From Auricularia sp. M13 (taxonomy: Eukaryota > Basidiomycota > Agaricomycetes > Auriculariales > Auriculariaceae): 64,000 nt of DNA. The stretch spans positions 2,232,001 through 2,296,000 of the forward strand of contig CM073202.1 in NCBI GenBank assembly GCA_037042915.1. The letters run 5' to 3'. Made by a program: the position numbers and the translations under genes. The notes below the pieces were generated by a model. It did not search any database. It saw nothing but the letters and a program-made list of their open reading frames with translations, and was not told the origin of the DNA. Of this stretch, positions 11,154-22,379 are shown piece by piece (the first letter of the stretch is position 1; the number at the start of each line of letters is the position of its first letter).

Positions 11154-12864
11154 TTGAGCACTCTACCCGATGACATCCTATTGGAAATTGCCAGTCGTGT
11201 AGCCATTTCCGACTTGCAATCATTTCCATTTTACGCAAGTTCAGTATCCCGGATCGAAGAATGTTACGATATTCGTCCCCCAAGGACAAGCACGCATCCG
11301 CTCATCCCGCTTTCGATGACCTGTCGTCGTCTCCGAATACTTTGCCTGCCCACCATCTTCAAGTTTCTCACTGTAACTGATTTGGTTCTCACACGGAGCT
11401 TGCAATTGCCTTCGGTACTGGCACAGATTCAGTGCGCTCATTGTTCATCAGCTAAACGTGATCTTATGTCCCGTAGGATAATTCATATTCGAAGTCGTCC
11501 TTCAACATTGGAAGCCATTATCTCAGCGGCAACAAATCTTCGCGAGATCAGATGTGCAACAGTTAAATCTGTGCAGCCTTTCCTGTTCGTCCAGCCCACG
11601 CTCACGGACATTACTCTGCTCGATGCATCGGTCAATCCGGCTACAGCATTGGTGCTCACTGGCAGTTGCTCGTTCCGCGCTTTTAGGATGGTCTTCGAAA
11701 ACCGGTGGAATCGCATCCCAGTGATGCGCTCTGAGCATCTCGAAGCCGAATGGGACTTCATTCAGTCTGCGCTTCTACGGTCCCGTTTATCTCTGGAAGT
11801 AGCTATGCTACCAGGTGAATCGACGCGTTATTCTTTTCTAGCGTCGAGAACCTGGCCAGCGCTGCGCGAACTGGCATTAGTCGGAGCGTATCCGGCCGAC
11901 GCGGCGACTGTCCCGATCCTCGAGGTCCTCAGCATGCTTCCTCAGTTACGGATCCTGACGCTAGCCATGGCACCGCGGCGGAGGGAACATGTGCTTTATG
12001 TCTGGCCGCCAGGTGTCATACCCGCGACGCCTCCAGATCTGACACAGTTGACGCACCTCTCGCTTTCCTTTCCGCGGGAAGATGACGCTATATTCCAACA
12101 ACTGTCGCCAGCGCTCACGGAACTCGCTCTGCGCGAAACACCCCGTTTTCACACCCGATATCCCACGCCCTTCTTCCAGCATGACATGCGCCCAGACGAC
12201 ATCGGCCATGCTGCGCCGGGGCCTCTCCTGACGTGCAGTGGTGCGCACCGCATCTTTTCTACTCTTCCGCACCTGGCAAACCTACAACGTCTGGAGCTCG
12301 TCATCCAGGCTGACGATGGTCCCGGAGGGCTCGACGTGGAGTTGGCCATGTACGCCCTGATCGCTGCGACATGTCCGCACCTTCGACTCTTCGAACTGCA
12401 TAGATGTCGCGTGGACAATATGATCGACTATGATCCAAGTGCGGTGCCGGTGGTGAGCACGTCCTCCAGCCAGCCTAGAGGATGCAAATGATAATCTTTT
12501 CAGGCGGCTCTTACAGGTGCTCTAGAACCGTTCAAAGCACTGCGCGAACTACGCCTCAACATTCGCCTTGCACCGTATAACTTCTGGACGGACGCCCCCG
12601 AAATGCTAATGCCTTGGACTGCGAAGACGGTCAAGCAGTTCGCAGAAGCATTGCCGTGGCTCGAGTACATTTTCTTCCTCGAACGCCGCTTATCAAAGAT
12701 ATGTCGGTGGATGGTTTGGGTGGTCTCGAAAGTCAATGGTGAGGTGGTTGTCGCAGAGACTGACGATAGGGGATTCCAAGGGTATGTCGCTCGACACGCT
12801 CCCGCCTTTCTGTCATCACACTCAACTCATAATGTTTTCCCACAGAGAACTCACATCGCTATAA
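11154..12864 (+). CDS. F-box/leucine-rich-repeat-like protein
   Basis: The first codons seen encode STLPDDILLEIASR, the opening of an F-box, followed after a gap by SMTCRRLRILCLPTIFKFL, its usual end. A region of leucine-rich segments follows (LPQLRILTLAM, LTQLTHLSLSFP, LANLQRLELVI, CPHLRLFELHRC). Such proteins recruit substrates to SCF ubiquitin ligases (family knowledge). Introns at about 12455-12503 and 12782-12845 lead to a last exon ending at 12864. No ATG lies directly in frame upstream of LPDDIL; a branch site (TACTGAC) and AG at 11130-11152 suggest a tiny first exon upstream that I could not place, so the true start is a little before 11154. Confidence 0.72.
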
Positions 12865-13466
12865 CTATACTGGAGCGCGTACATGAAATGCGTGCTATTA
12901 TGATATGAAGTTCTAGCGAGGTTTACATCACAGTGCTGTAACTATTAGTGGCCGTTTGCATGCATCGACAATCGAATAGACGCGAGTGCGATAATGACCT
13001 CCCCGCCTGAAACCCTTCCTTCCTTCCTTCCTGGTGGATGACAGGAGGCAGGCAATGAGAACGTCTGGGTTTGACAACCTCACACATGGCGCGCCCCGTT
13101 TGATGCAATGGGAGGGGCGGGGTCAAGAAGTACGATGCAGACAAGTCGGAACATGAGCAAGATAAGACAGATGGACCTGAGCGAGCAGGGACATGGGCAA
13201 GCAGGCAGCGGTGGCACGAGCGCGTGGGGCCCACAAAAGAGTACAGCAGATCAAATAATTATTCTACTTCTGGATGGCCTCAGCTGTGTGGCCAACACAA
13301 AAAACCAGGAGTCGAAAAGCACAGTGAACGAAGCAGCGACGCGGCAGACGGCAGCGGAGGATACTTGAGCGGCGCGCAAACACCGCGCAAACACGTCGTC
13401 ACCCTTGCGCCCGCTCAGCCGTCCTTTCTTTCACCTAAGGCTACACCCCCGGGACACTCTGCCAAA
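12865..13466. other. Intergenic, PHO88 promoter region, CCTT microsatellite
   Basis: About 600 bp with a (CCTT)n run near 13016-13030 and CT-rich tracts before the PHO88 start at 13467. No conserved coding sequence is visible. Confidence 0.45.
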
Positions 13467-14344
13467 ATGAACAACCCGATGGTATCCAACATGGTCATCT
13501 CGCTCGGCGCGATGCAGCGTGCGTCCAGCAGCAAAGCAAAGCAGGTCTTCCTTCGAAGCTTACCGTCGACGCTGGCATTGCAGTCGCGCGCAAGATCCCG
13601 TTCGACGACCCGCAGACGCTGCTGTACGTCCGCGTGGCGTACGTCGCGACGCAGGCCGTGACGCTGCTCGTCTACTACTACGTCGCGTCCAAAATCCGCG
13701 CCAAGAAGGACATGACCACGCTCAAATACGGTGCGCGCGCTGCCTTGGTCTTTGTCTTTGTTGTAGCGCTGACGGATTATGTGCAGTTGAGCCTGCGCAG
13801 CCGCTGGTGTGTACCTGTGCAGAGTAAGAGAGCCAACTGTGCTGACGCTTTCTTTCAGTCGGGCGAGCCGGACAAAGTGGTGACGACGACCATACGCGAC
13901 TACGACCTCAACGAGGTCTCCAAACTCGTACGCACTGTCTTTTCATCTCGCTATATATTGCGCTCATTGGCTTGCGTGGCGCAGATTCGGTCGACAGGCA
14001 TGGCCGTGCTGATGATGGCGTTCATGCACATCTACCTCAAGTTCACCCAGCCGCTCTTCGTCCAGGCGCTCATGGGCCTCAAGAACCTGTACGAGGCCAA
14101 GCCCGTGCAGATCTACATCTTCGGCAAGCCCGCAGAGGGCGACCTCAAGCGGCCCTTCAAGGCGTCTGGCGGCCTGTTCCCTGGTGCGTCCCAGCGGCGG
14201 TTGGTTTAAAGCACTATCGTAGCTGACTGTCTCTATGGCCACGTATCACCCGCCCCTACAGGAGCCGAGCCGAAGACGGACAAGGCGAGCATCGAGCAGG
14301 CGGAGAAGGCGGCGCGGGAGGCTGCGTCCAAGAAGGACGACTAG
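13467..14344 (+). CDS. PHO88: PHO88/SND3 ER membrane protein
   Basis: PHO88 (SND3) is an ER membrane protein of the SRP-independent targeting pathway, first found through phosphate transport (family knowledge). Splicing joins MNNPMVSNMVISLGAMQ to LARKIPFDDPQTLLYVR, then a hydrophobic helix (AYVATQAVTLLVYYYVAS), a very short exon encoding VEPAQPL, SGEPDKVVTTTIRDYDLNE, and AVLMMAFMHIYLKFTQPLF with FGKPAEGDLKRPFKA. All of these are hallmark PHO88 sequences. Five introns of about 50-80 nt have good splice sites. The last exon adds a charged tail (EQAEKAAREAASKKDD) and stops at 14344. Confidence 0.95.
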
Positions 14345-14655
14345 AGCGCCCGCGCATTTTTTTACTCCCAAAAATTTCCGGCGCTGGGTGGACGGTGGAG
14401 GGGGGGTGAGGTAGGCGTTGCGCGGCAGCATGCTGTAACCTCTGTTATAATCTACGGGCTTGCTAGTCGGTGCGTCACATCTAGACACGCATTCTGTTGT
14501 GCACATACGGGGGGTTCGGCGGGCGGGCAAAGAGTTCATAGGAGGAAGAAAGGAAGGATCGGGAGGGAGGAGTACAGCAGCAACAGCAAGCATTATAATG
14601 ACAGCAGGAGCAGGTGCTGGCGTGTTCTAAGAGGGCCAGGGCCACGGCGCGACGC

Positions 14656-15239
14656 TCATTGCTGGAGCTTGTAGCCGACGAGCTTTCTGCGACCGATGAT
14701 CTCGCCGATTTTGAATATGCCGTAGGCCTCGAGCGCGTAGACGCCGAGCTTGGCCCAGTAGCCCGAGCGCAGCGCGTCGCGCCAGAAGGCGGGGTCGCGC
14801 GCCGCGGCGAACGCGGTCTTGTACGCGCCGGTGATCGTGTCGAGCGACGTCGGCGGGCGCAGGTTCTCGCGGATGTAGACCTGCTTCAGCACCTCGCGCG
14901 CGACGGCGAGGTTGTACAGCACCGGCTCGCGGTACGCTGCAGTAGGCGTCAGCATCAATGGCACATTCTGAGTATGACGAGCCGGGACGTACAGCCCAGC
15001 AGGCCGGCGACGCGGTCGCCCAGGCCGCCCGTGGCGCTGCGCGCGGAGCCCAGGAGCTTCGCGCCGGTCGCGGACGCGGACGTCCAGGCCTTCGCGGCGG
15101 CCTCCTGCGCTTTGGCGGCGGCGGCCTGGGCGCCCTCTGCGGCGTTCTTGGCCGCGGTCGAGGAGTTGAAGCGGGGGCGGAGGAGCAGCTGCGAGCGCTG
15201 CTGGAGGCCGAGACGGCCTACTGTGCGCGCGGCGAGCAT
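14656..15239 (-). CDS. ATP20: Mitochondrial F1Fo ATP synthase subunit g
   Basis: Subunit g is a small inner-membrane subunit that helps dimerise ATP synthase and shape cristae (family knowledge). The start at 15239 (MLAARTVGR) gives an Arg-rich presequence-like N-terminus (LLLRPRFNSST) and an alanine-rich linker. A single intron at about 14954-15008 (GTACGT...CTGACGCCTACTGCAG) joins to SYREPVLYNLAVAREVLKQVY and the diagnostic C-terminus (FWRDALRSGYWAKLGVYALE, AYGIFKIGEIIGRR). Length, about 175 residues, suits fungal orthologues. It converges with PHO88, with about 310 bp between the two stops. Confidence 0.9.
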
Positions 15240-15704
15240 GATGCTGGCGCGGAAGAGCGAAGAGCGAGGAAGAGGATCTGGATGTCAACGGTTATCGAGT
15301 CGGTTCCAGCCCGGGCGTCCGACGACTCCGTCATCTACACCATTAATCTGTGCTTTCTAGTATCTGTTCAGCGCATGATTTTATGCTATGATAACGAGAA
15401 TATATAACTGAGAGCCGGCTTGTCGAGGTCCCAGAACCTGTTACTTGCTGAACCTTGATTGCTGTACTCAGCCGTCTGCCACGATTACTTACACCGTCTT
15501 GCTTTAGGCGTGTACTACGTCCATGCTCAGGGCTCAACGTTGCGCATGATTCTGGCAGCTCATCCTGCGCATCATATAGGATTGGCGATGGCCGGTCGGT
15601 CACGATGCAGAATTTAGACCTTGGGCTGCCAGTGCTTTGCGCGCCTGCCACTGACTGTCACTTCAGCTGTTGCGCTTGAACTCTGTTTCGTCCCAACCCA
15701 CACC
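15240..15704. other. Divergent promoter region between ATP20 and the DJ-1 family gene
   Basis: About 465 bp between two head-to-head starts. I see no coding conservation and no clear TATA box. Confidence 0.45.
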
Positions 15705-16622
15705 ATGTCCACTGAAACGGCGCCGCGCGTGCTCATCTGCATGGCCGACAACGGCCAGGACCCAACCGAATGCGCTGTACCCTGGCAGCACTTCACGCAG
15801 GCTGGTTTCACCGTCGAGTTCGCGACCGAGAAGGGCGTCGTGCCGCAGGCGGACCAGCTGCTCGTGAAGGGCAGCCTGTTCAAGAGCGTCCTCGTGCGTC
15901 CATTGACCACATATTTGACACTGGCAGCGCAATCTAATCGCTGGATGCAGGGTCCCAAGCAAGCCTGGACAGACATCTACAACAGCATGACCCAAACGGA
16001 CGCCTTCCAGCACCCGCACGCGTGGAGCGCCGCGGGCTTCGACATGGGCGCGTACGACGCGATCGTGCTGCCCGGCGGGCACGACAAGCCCATCCGGCAG
16101 TACCTCGAGTCCGCATCGCTGCACGCCCACCTCCAATCCCTCTGGCCGCGCACACTCCGCACATCAGCGCAAAAGAAGGTCGTGGTGGGCGCCATCTGCC
16201 ACGGCGTCCTCGTGCTGGCGTTCGCCGGGCTGCTGCAGGACGTCGAGAGCACGACGCTGCCGCAGTGGCTCGAGTCGCTCGGCCAGGGCATCGGCGCGCT
16301 CTGGGGCCGCGGGCAGTACTACCGCACCTACCCCGACCGCTGGACGTTCGAGGACGTCCTGCGCGCCGTGAAGGACAAGACGCAGTATAAACGCGGCCCC
16401 GTCGGCCCCGGGGCTTTCGCGCATGTCGACCCGCGCAGGACGTATGTCAGCGCAAGGTGGCCCGGCGACGCTGAGCTGTTCGCGGAGCGCATCGTGCAGG
16501 AGGTCAGGCGCAATCGGGAGGAGTGGGAGAAGGCGCAGAAGAGTGCGGCTGAGACGCGCGCTCAGGCTGCGCCTTTGACGGACGCAAGCGCTGCACCTGC
16601 GACGGAGACGCCTGCGGCATGA
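15705..16622 (+). CDS. DJ-1/PfpI family (class I glutamine amidotransferase-like) protein
   Basis: The start at 15705 (MSTETAPRVLICMAD) leads into a DJ-1/PfpI fold: YDAIVLPGGHDKPIRQYLE, then the nucleophile elbow VVGAICHGVLVLA in which the Cys would be catalytic, and a C-terminal substrate-cap region (RTYPDRWTFEDV, YVSARWPGDAELFAE). Members act as glyoxalases, chaperones or amidase-like hydrolases, and which applies here cannot be read from the sequence. A 57-nt intron at 15894-15950 (GTGCGT...ATGCAG) is stop-free and a multiple of three, so retained and spliced forms would both be translatable; splicing joins SVL to GPKQAW. The tail is Ala/Glu-rich and probably disordered. Confidence 0.85.
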   Translation: MSTETAPRVLICMADNGQDPTECAVPWQHFTQAGFTVEFATEKGVVPQADQLLVKGSLFKSVLVRPLTTYLTLAAQSNRWMQGPKQAWTDIYNSMTQTDAFQHPHAWSAAGFDMGAYDAIVLPGGHDKPIRQYLESASLHAHLQSLWPRTLRTSAQKKVVVGAICHGVLVLAFAGLLQDVESTTLPQWLESLGQGIGALWGRGQYYRTYPDRWTFEDVLRAVKDKTQYKRGPVGPGAFAHVDPRRTYVSARWPGDAELFAERIVQEVRRNREEWEKAQKSAAETRAQAAPLTDASAAPATETPAA

Positions 16623-17266
16623 CCGCGATTTCCAAACGGTGTCGTCGCTTTCGCGTTGTCCAAGACGCGTGTATTGGGATATAGATGCGCTATGTATGTC
16701 ATCTTACTCGATATTTATTGAGATATCGCAACCACAGCCAAGCGGCTGTCCTCCTAGTACGGTATCCCTCGGAGTTCGCCACAGGCCTACTGAAGCTTGC
16801 ACGGTGTTCTCCTCCAGAAGTCCGTACGCGGACATTCGATTGCGCAGATTTGTGCTAATCTCACTGAGTAGAATTTCTCTCCAGTGCTGCGGCGAAACTT
16901 ACATAACGTGTCCGTTTTCATTGATTTGACACTGTGAGCGTGCGATGCAGTTCTCAAACACTCACCCATGTGGTTCTGACCAGCTAGAGCGCGCCAAATA
17001 CTCATTGAGCGCTGAGTACAGTCATCGGGATTCCCAAGGCGTCTCGTCACTGAGAGTTTTCGACTGTCGCAGCATCTTCCTCAACTCCCAGAGTCGACTT
17101 CCCCACGCCGCCTCAACCTTGCACGACGCATTTGAATCCTAGGATTTGATGACGTTATAGTATGTAAGTCGATGATGCATGATTCCTCAGGTGAAATTCC
17201 ACACGCAGCATCAGCCCGCTGCACGTGCACGAGGATCCATTGGGGCACAAATAGGACAACGGTATG
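16623..17266. other. Intergenic region
   Basis: About 640 bp following the DJ-1 gene. Short open frames only, none with recognisable features. The right part forms the upstream promoter of the small secreted protein gene. Confidence 0.4.
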
Positions 17267-17275
17267 TATAAAAGG
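17267..17275 (+). promoter_or_regulatory. TATA box of the small secreted protein gene
   Basis: TATAAAAGG lies 74 bp upstream of the ATG at 17341, a normal distance for a strongly expressed fungal gene with a short leader. Confidence 0.7.
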
Positions 17276-17340
17276 AAGCATGGCAGCCGCCTGCTGCGCT
17301 GTCCCATTTGCACTCACCACTGCACGCCCAGTCAGCCATC

Positions 17341-17854
17341 ATGTTGAAAATCGCCGCCGCCCTCGCGCTCGTCGCCGCCATCCCCGCTGCGCTCGCCACC
17401 GGCCTCGTCCAGGCGACCGCCTACAGCACGGTGCGTCCTGCCTAGTAATCTTGAGGGGTATTCAAGTTGCTGATGACTGCTATTGTGGCGGTATAGACGG
17501 ATTGCTCGGCGGACAACGTCGTCAAGTCGTTCGCGGAGACCTCGCGTGCGTCGCGACGCCCGACTCGAAGGCGCTCAGCATCGACAACACGACGGCCGGC
17601 TGCCAGGTGTTCATCTTCTCCGACGGTGCGCGGCGGTCCTGCCAGAAAGAGAGCCGTACTGATATCGGGCCCGGGGTTCTTCAGATGTGTGCACGAGCTC
17701 GGCGTTCGTCAACCTCGTCAACCTCAGCGAAAAGTGCCACAAGTAAGTGCCGTCCAGCCGCCAATGCGTGCCGGGCTTGGAACTGATGAGCACATCTAGC
17801 ACCGACAGCTTCAACTCGGTCAAGATCCAGTGCATCCAGGGCGGCCGTCGTTGA
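17341..17854 (+). CDS. Small secreted cysteine-containing protein
   Basis: The start at 17341 gives a classical signal peptide (MLKIAAALALVAAIPAALAT). Four exons encode a mature protein of roughly 90-100 residues with Cys in TDCSADN, LACVATP, AGCQVFIFSD, VCTSSAF, EKCHN and IQCIQGG; the layout resembles small secreted proteins common in Agaricomycetes, some of which are effector candidates. No enzyme motif is visible. Within exon 2, near 17550, the frame has to shift by one base between the N-terminal part (NVVKSFAET) and the conserved remainder (LACVATPDSKALSID), so either a base is missing or the gene is recently broken. The introns near 17431-17497, 17625-17685 and 17743-17800 have good borders. 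Confidence 0.7.
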
Positions 17855-18394
17855 GCACGTGTAACCCGTTGCGAATGTATTGTAGCTGTGCCGCTTCTAG
17901 CAAGCAGTGTTCAGGTACCAGCGCGTTGCCACGAGTTCCGAAGCACCAGACACACTCGTGCTTGAGAGATTGACTGACGAGGAAGAGTGATCGAGGCAGG
18001 GCGTCAGCTTTGTCGTCCATGCAGCGCGCGGTGCAGTGTGTTGGTTGAGCGTGGAATCATGGGAGACACCTTCTCTAGCCAGTAAAAGAAAGGAAGACAG
18101 TGGGAAAGATGATCAGTCTGGCATCGCTGTGCTGTCGTCGTCACAGCAGCTTCCTCGACGAGGCGTGCATGGTTCGTTCTCCGACACGGCCCCCTGGTTC
18201 TGCTCGTCGTCAGAGGCTGTCAGGAACAGTCGGTAAGGCACAACCACCTACTACATCGGTCCGGCAATTCGTTGGGGTCAAAAGCTTGGGGCGAAATATC
18301 ATCATCATGACTGACTGCGGAGGTTTTGACTATTTTGATTGAGAAGCAGAGACGCGGTTTCGTTCTCCGCACTCCCTCTTAGATTCCGTCCACC
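17855..18394. other. Intergenic region, acyltransferase promoter
   Basis: About 540 bp without a supported gene. It carries the 3' UTR of the secreted protein gene and the promoter of the acyltransferase at 18395. Confidence 0.4.
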
Positions 18395-19903
18395 ATGTCG
18401 GCCGAAGTCGCTAACCCGCGAGCCCTCCGGCCCCTCTCGAAAATGTAAGCTCCATACAACCGCGCATTTTCAACATTCTACGACTCACGGACCATATGTA
18501 AGGGAGTTGTACTCTTCAACTCGCCACCACCTCGGAATCTACCGCTGCGTCATCTTCACATGCCGGTACTCAAGCGTCTCTTCCTCGTTTGTGCATGACA
18601 TTTATCCTGCCCTGGGACGCGTCATTGCTAAGCACCCCATGCTTCGAGTGGGCATTCTCGGCCAAGACACCAATGCTGCGCATTTCTCACACGTTCCGCG
18701 CGTTGATCTTCGGGACCATGTCGAGATTCGCACACTAGACAAGTCCGAGGGTCAGGAGTACGAGCAGGCCCTATGTGACCTCCAGGCCTGGTGCCACGAC
18801 CAGCTATTCCCCGATGCCGACACTCGGCCGCCGTGGAGAATTGTTCTGGCGAAGCCGACTGCACAGAGCGCTTTCGAGGATGTCATCTTTGCTTACCACC
18901 ACTCCCTCATGGATGGTACGAGCGGGAAAATGTTTCATGAGGAGCTTCTCGCTGCTCTGAACGAGGTCCGCGGCGACAGCGCCTCCGCCGCAGAGCCGCA
19001 GTACATCCTCGAGTTTCCTGACCCTCCAGTTCTTCCTGAAGGTCAGGAGGATGTGATTCCATTCACAATCAGTGCGCTCTTTATGGCTCGCTCTCTTTGG
19101 GCCAACCTGGCGCCCAGGTTCCTTCGACCTGCGAAACCTTCCGTTTGGCATGGAAAACCAATAGACTTTTCTCATCCCACAAGGCTCGCGTGCTTGCTGT
19201 GGATATTCCCGCCGAGGATGTTGCTAGCCTTACGACTGCCTGCCGGAGCCAGAACACAACAGTCACAGCGCTGTTCCACGCCCTTATCTTGACGTCCTTT
19301 GCCCGCCATCTTCCTGCTTCCGAGGCGCCAAGTTTTGGATCCACCACGCCCATCAACCTCCGGCCGTGGCTTTCTCCCAACGCTAATGCCAGTCTCAAGG
19401 ACTCCTTCCGGGTCCTCGTCTCGAATACGACGCATCACTTCGACCCATCCACCACCGGGCCCTTGCGCAACTCCTCAGCCACCGAACTCGACGCCCTCAT
19501 CTGGCAGACTGCCCAGCGCGTCAAATCCGAGATTCGTGCCCGCACCTCCACTCTTCCTGCCGACGACCTTGTCAGCCTTATGAAATACATTCCCTCTTGG
19601 TTCGACTACTGGCGCGAGAAGGACGGCCGGCCACGCGACGCTTCCTGGGAAGTCAGCAGCATTGGCACGCTCAGCTCGTCATCTTCGCAGCCTCGCAAAA
19701 TCACCCGATTACTTTTCACCAATGGCATCATGGTGGCAGGCGCACCCGTTGGCTTCTCGATTGGCACTGTGGCGGGCGGACCTCTGACCATTGGTATTTC
19801 ATGGCAGGAGGATATTGTGCCCACGACGTTGGTAGAGAGCGTCGCCGAGGATCTAAGCGCCTACGCAAGGAGACTGCGAGAGTCCGGAAAGTTTATTGGT
19901 TAG
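18395..19903 (+). CDS. Alcohol O-acetyltransferase-like (condensation-type) acyltransferase
   Basis: The protein, about 480 residues, has the fold signature of CoA-dependent and condensation-type acyltransferases: the catalytic HHxxxDG motif appears as YHHSLMDGTSG near residue 170, and the C-terminal half contains TPINLRPWLS, where DFGWG-type motifs usually lie further on. The family esterifies alcohols with acyl-CoA (fungal AATase-like). The start at 18395 (MSAEVANPRALRPLSKM) is followed by an intron at 18447-18504, joining to ELYSSTRHHLGIYR. Near 19165-19175 the frame must shift by one base to pass from WHGKPIDFSH to KARVLAVDIPAEDV; no intron fits, so a base is probably missing. It heads a run of oxidative and hydrolytic enzyme genes and could acylate a hydroxylated product of that group (inference). 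Confidence 0.78.
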
Positions 19904-20471
19904 GATGCTGGAGCTTCCATATGGGTCACGATCATAGACGGGGTAGGATGAAATAATACTGGAATGGAGGTCTCACGATAGACTTACAGCTGGAGGAGGT
20001 GGTGCCGGTACCACTGCAATCTCAAAGTCTCCTTCCACTGCGAAGTTAAGCTTCGAGCAACGAGACTCTGCGACGTCCGAATACGACTCACGCTAAGTAT
20101 GGTACATACCTACGTCGTGTTACCCCAGTCGGCGGACCGTCTCATTTGGGACTACCTTGATTTCTCGTCTGGGTGGCCCGTCGTTGTCGACCGGCCACCA
20201 GACATAGCTCCCGCTGAACCTGAGCCAGCGCCAGCGCCAGAGCCTGCACCAGAACCGATGCCAGAGCCCACTTCAGCTCCGGCACCGACAGGACATGCGC
20301 GAAGAAGAGGCGGTCACGCATGCGCGTTTGAAGGTCTGGAGGCGATGTTTACTTACCTGCTGCACATATTTATCAAATTATTCCTGTTGTACATTTATGA
20401 CCGGGCGCGCGATTGCGTCAAAGGTGACCGAGGCGCGATGAAGGTATACCAGAGATCATTGCGGGTATGCT
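19904..20471. other. Intergenic region with a Pro/Glu/Ala-rich open frame
   Basis: Between two convergent genes. A plus-strand frame from 20099 to 20575 would encode a PE/PA-repeat segment (PAPAPEPAPEP) and one hydrophobic helix, but its right end runs antisense through the last exon of the epoxide hydrolase. I do not accept it as a gene without transcript data. Confidence 0.3.
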
Positions 20472-22066
20472 TCAATCTTGAGCTAGTGCAAAGACTGCTC
20501 GATGGCTGCCCATCATATCGCGCAAGTCTGCCACCAATGCATCGGGGTTGTCCAGCGCAGCTGGATATTGGTTAATAACTGTCGCATCTGCCTGTCACAA
20601 GGCTGCACGCACGAAAATGACCGCCTCGCTCATGCTTGCGATAAAAAATGAGTTGACCTTTGTGCCACCGTTCGATCCAATACCGCGGAAGAATCAGTAT
20701 GTCGTGGTCAAAAACGGAGACACCAAGAAGGCAGTCCTTGATTTTTGCTGGAGGAGCACCGAACAGAGCAGTATTCTCGCGATATGGTAGGCATGACGAG
20801 GCGAATGTATGCGTTAAGTAGTAGAGCGAAATAATTGTAAGTAGCGTCTTCGGCGAGAGCTGATAAGCTGGATCTATGGTCTCGAGTTAGAACTATGAAG
20901 ATCAAACAACGACTGTCAACTGGATGTACGGACCGACATGCGTATGGTATTTCTCCCCGATCCAGATTAGAAGACCTGCGGTAGAACATGATGAGAGTGA
21001 GGCTACAAGATCGAGCAATATGCACTAATACAGACCTATAGGTGAATCGTTGAGAGCGAGCCCGATGGTAAATGGCTATCACGGCGGTGTCAGAAGCGCG
21101 CAAAGTCAGCTTGCGACATACCTGCGTGCTTTGCATAGCAAAGTAACCCGCGCCCTGCATGGCGAAGTCTTTCGTGCGCATGAGCTGCCGCCATTCGTCA
21201 GGACTAAACATCCAGGAGGAGACCTTGCTGGAAATCCAACTAGGTAACGCCCAGATAAGACCCAGCAAGATTGGCGAATGCGGAGGAGGGACGGTACACA
21301 TATTCAGATGGACCGCTTTACAGTCCGGAGAATCAGCCATAAGTGTCGCGATGATCGACCCCTGCTCATGGTCAGCACATTGGTGCTAGACCTATAGGCA
21401 ATATGCATACCCAATCGCCACCCTGAACTGCATAAGAGCCATAGCCGAGAACGTTTGTCATAAGCGTGTTCAGAACGCGAGCAGTGTCAACCACGGTCCA
21501 CCCATTCTGTTGCGGCGTCGAAGAGAACAGGAAGCCTGGCACACTCGGAATCACGACATGGAACGCGACCTCGCCGTCAGGTGGGTCGGCCAAAGACTCA
21601 ATCAGACTGTAAAACTCGTAGAAAGTGCCCGGCCAGCCATGGACAAGGAGTAGTGGAACTGCGTCCGCTCTCTTCGAGCGCTGGTGCACAAAGTGAAGGT
21701 TGACACCGTCAATGCCGACTTTGAACTGCGGCCACCTTCACGGTACGCATGAGGTTATGACTATGATGGTGCAGACAAGAAAGACTTGCCTGTTGAGCTC
21801 TTCTTCGACTTCGCGCCAGTCAAAATCGTCGAGCCAGCTCTGACGCAGACGTTTCACCCTGTGACCATCGGTACAACGCATGCCGACGCAGTGCATTTCG
21901 ACTGACCATTCCAAGGATACCCCGTAGTCCCAGCCTGCGCCGGGCACAACATCAGTGGCGGGCAGCTCGTAGTCTTCGATCTTGCGACGAAGGCGTGCGA
22001 TTTCCTCGTTCGAGAAGTCGACCTTGAATGGTACTGACTCAGCGCAGCTACAGCACCAAGCGACAT
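20472..22066 (-). CDS. Epoxide hydrolase (EHN-domain alpha/beta hydrolase)
   Basis: The EHN N-terminal domain is clear (VPFKVDFSNEEIARLRRKIED, SWLDDFDWREVEEELN), followed by the alpha/beta hydrolase core: oxyanion motif HGWPG, catalytic nucleophile Asp in VQGGDWGS, and the catalytic-His region KHERGGHFPALDNP near the C-terminus. The enzyme adds water to epoxides to give vicinal diols. The C-terminal half is cut into small exons (FTIGLALNDSPIG, then LLIWIGEKYHTHVG, then ISLYYLTHTF...GAPPAKIKD), with the stop at 20472. I prefer the ATG at 22066, about 45 bp after a TATATA element (near 22108-22117), although one base appears missing near 22033 to enter the EHN frame. It lies 3' to 5' next to the peroxidase-P450 gene on the same strand and could act on its epoxide products. 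Confidence 0.85.
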
Positions 22067-22379
22067 GGGAAGCTTGAGGATCTATCAAGCACTTAGGGCA
22101 TTTCTGCATATATAAGCGTACGGCGTGGTTCATGGCAAGAATCAAGATCATGGATGAATCCGCAACCTCCGATGTCGGGCATCATGCATCAATGACGGTG
22201 GAACCAACGACTCCAAGCTCAACAGCAACTCTGCGTGATCTCACAAGAGTTTAATGTCATTTGAATAAGCAAAATTTCGATCCGGTAGGTAAAGGCTACA
22301 GATAGTTTTGAAACAGACTACATGCATTCACAGCGACAGACGTTGCGCGACAAAATTATACGTATGGAAGAACATATAC

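Noticed and set aside
20099-20575. Plus-strand Pro/Glu/Ala-rich frame with one hydrophobic helix
   Set aside because: Its 3' part is antisense to the last exon of the epoxide hydrolase, and there is no family similarity.
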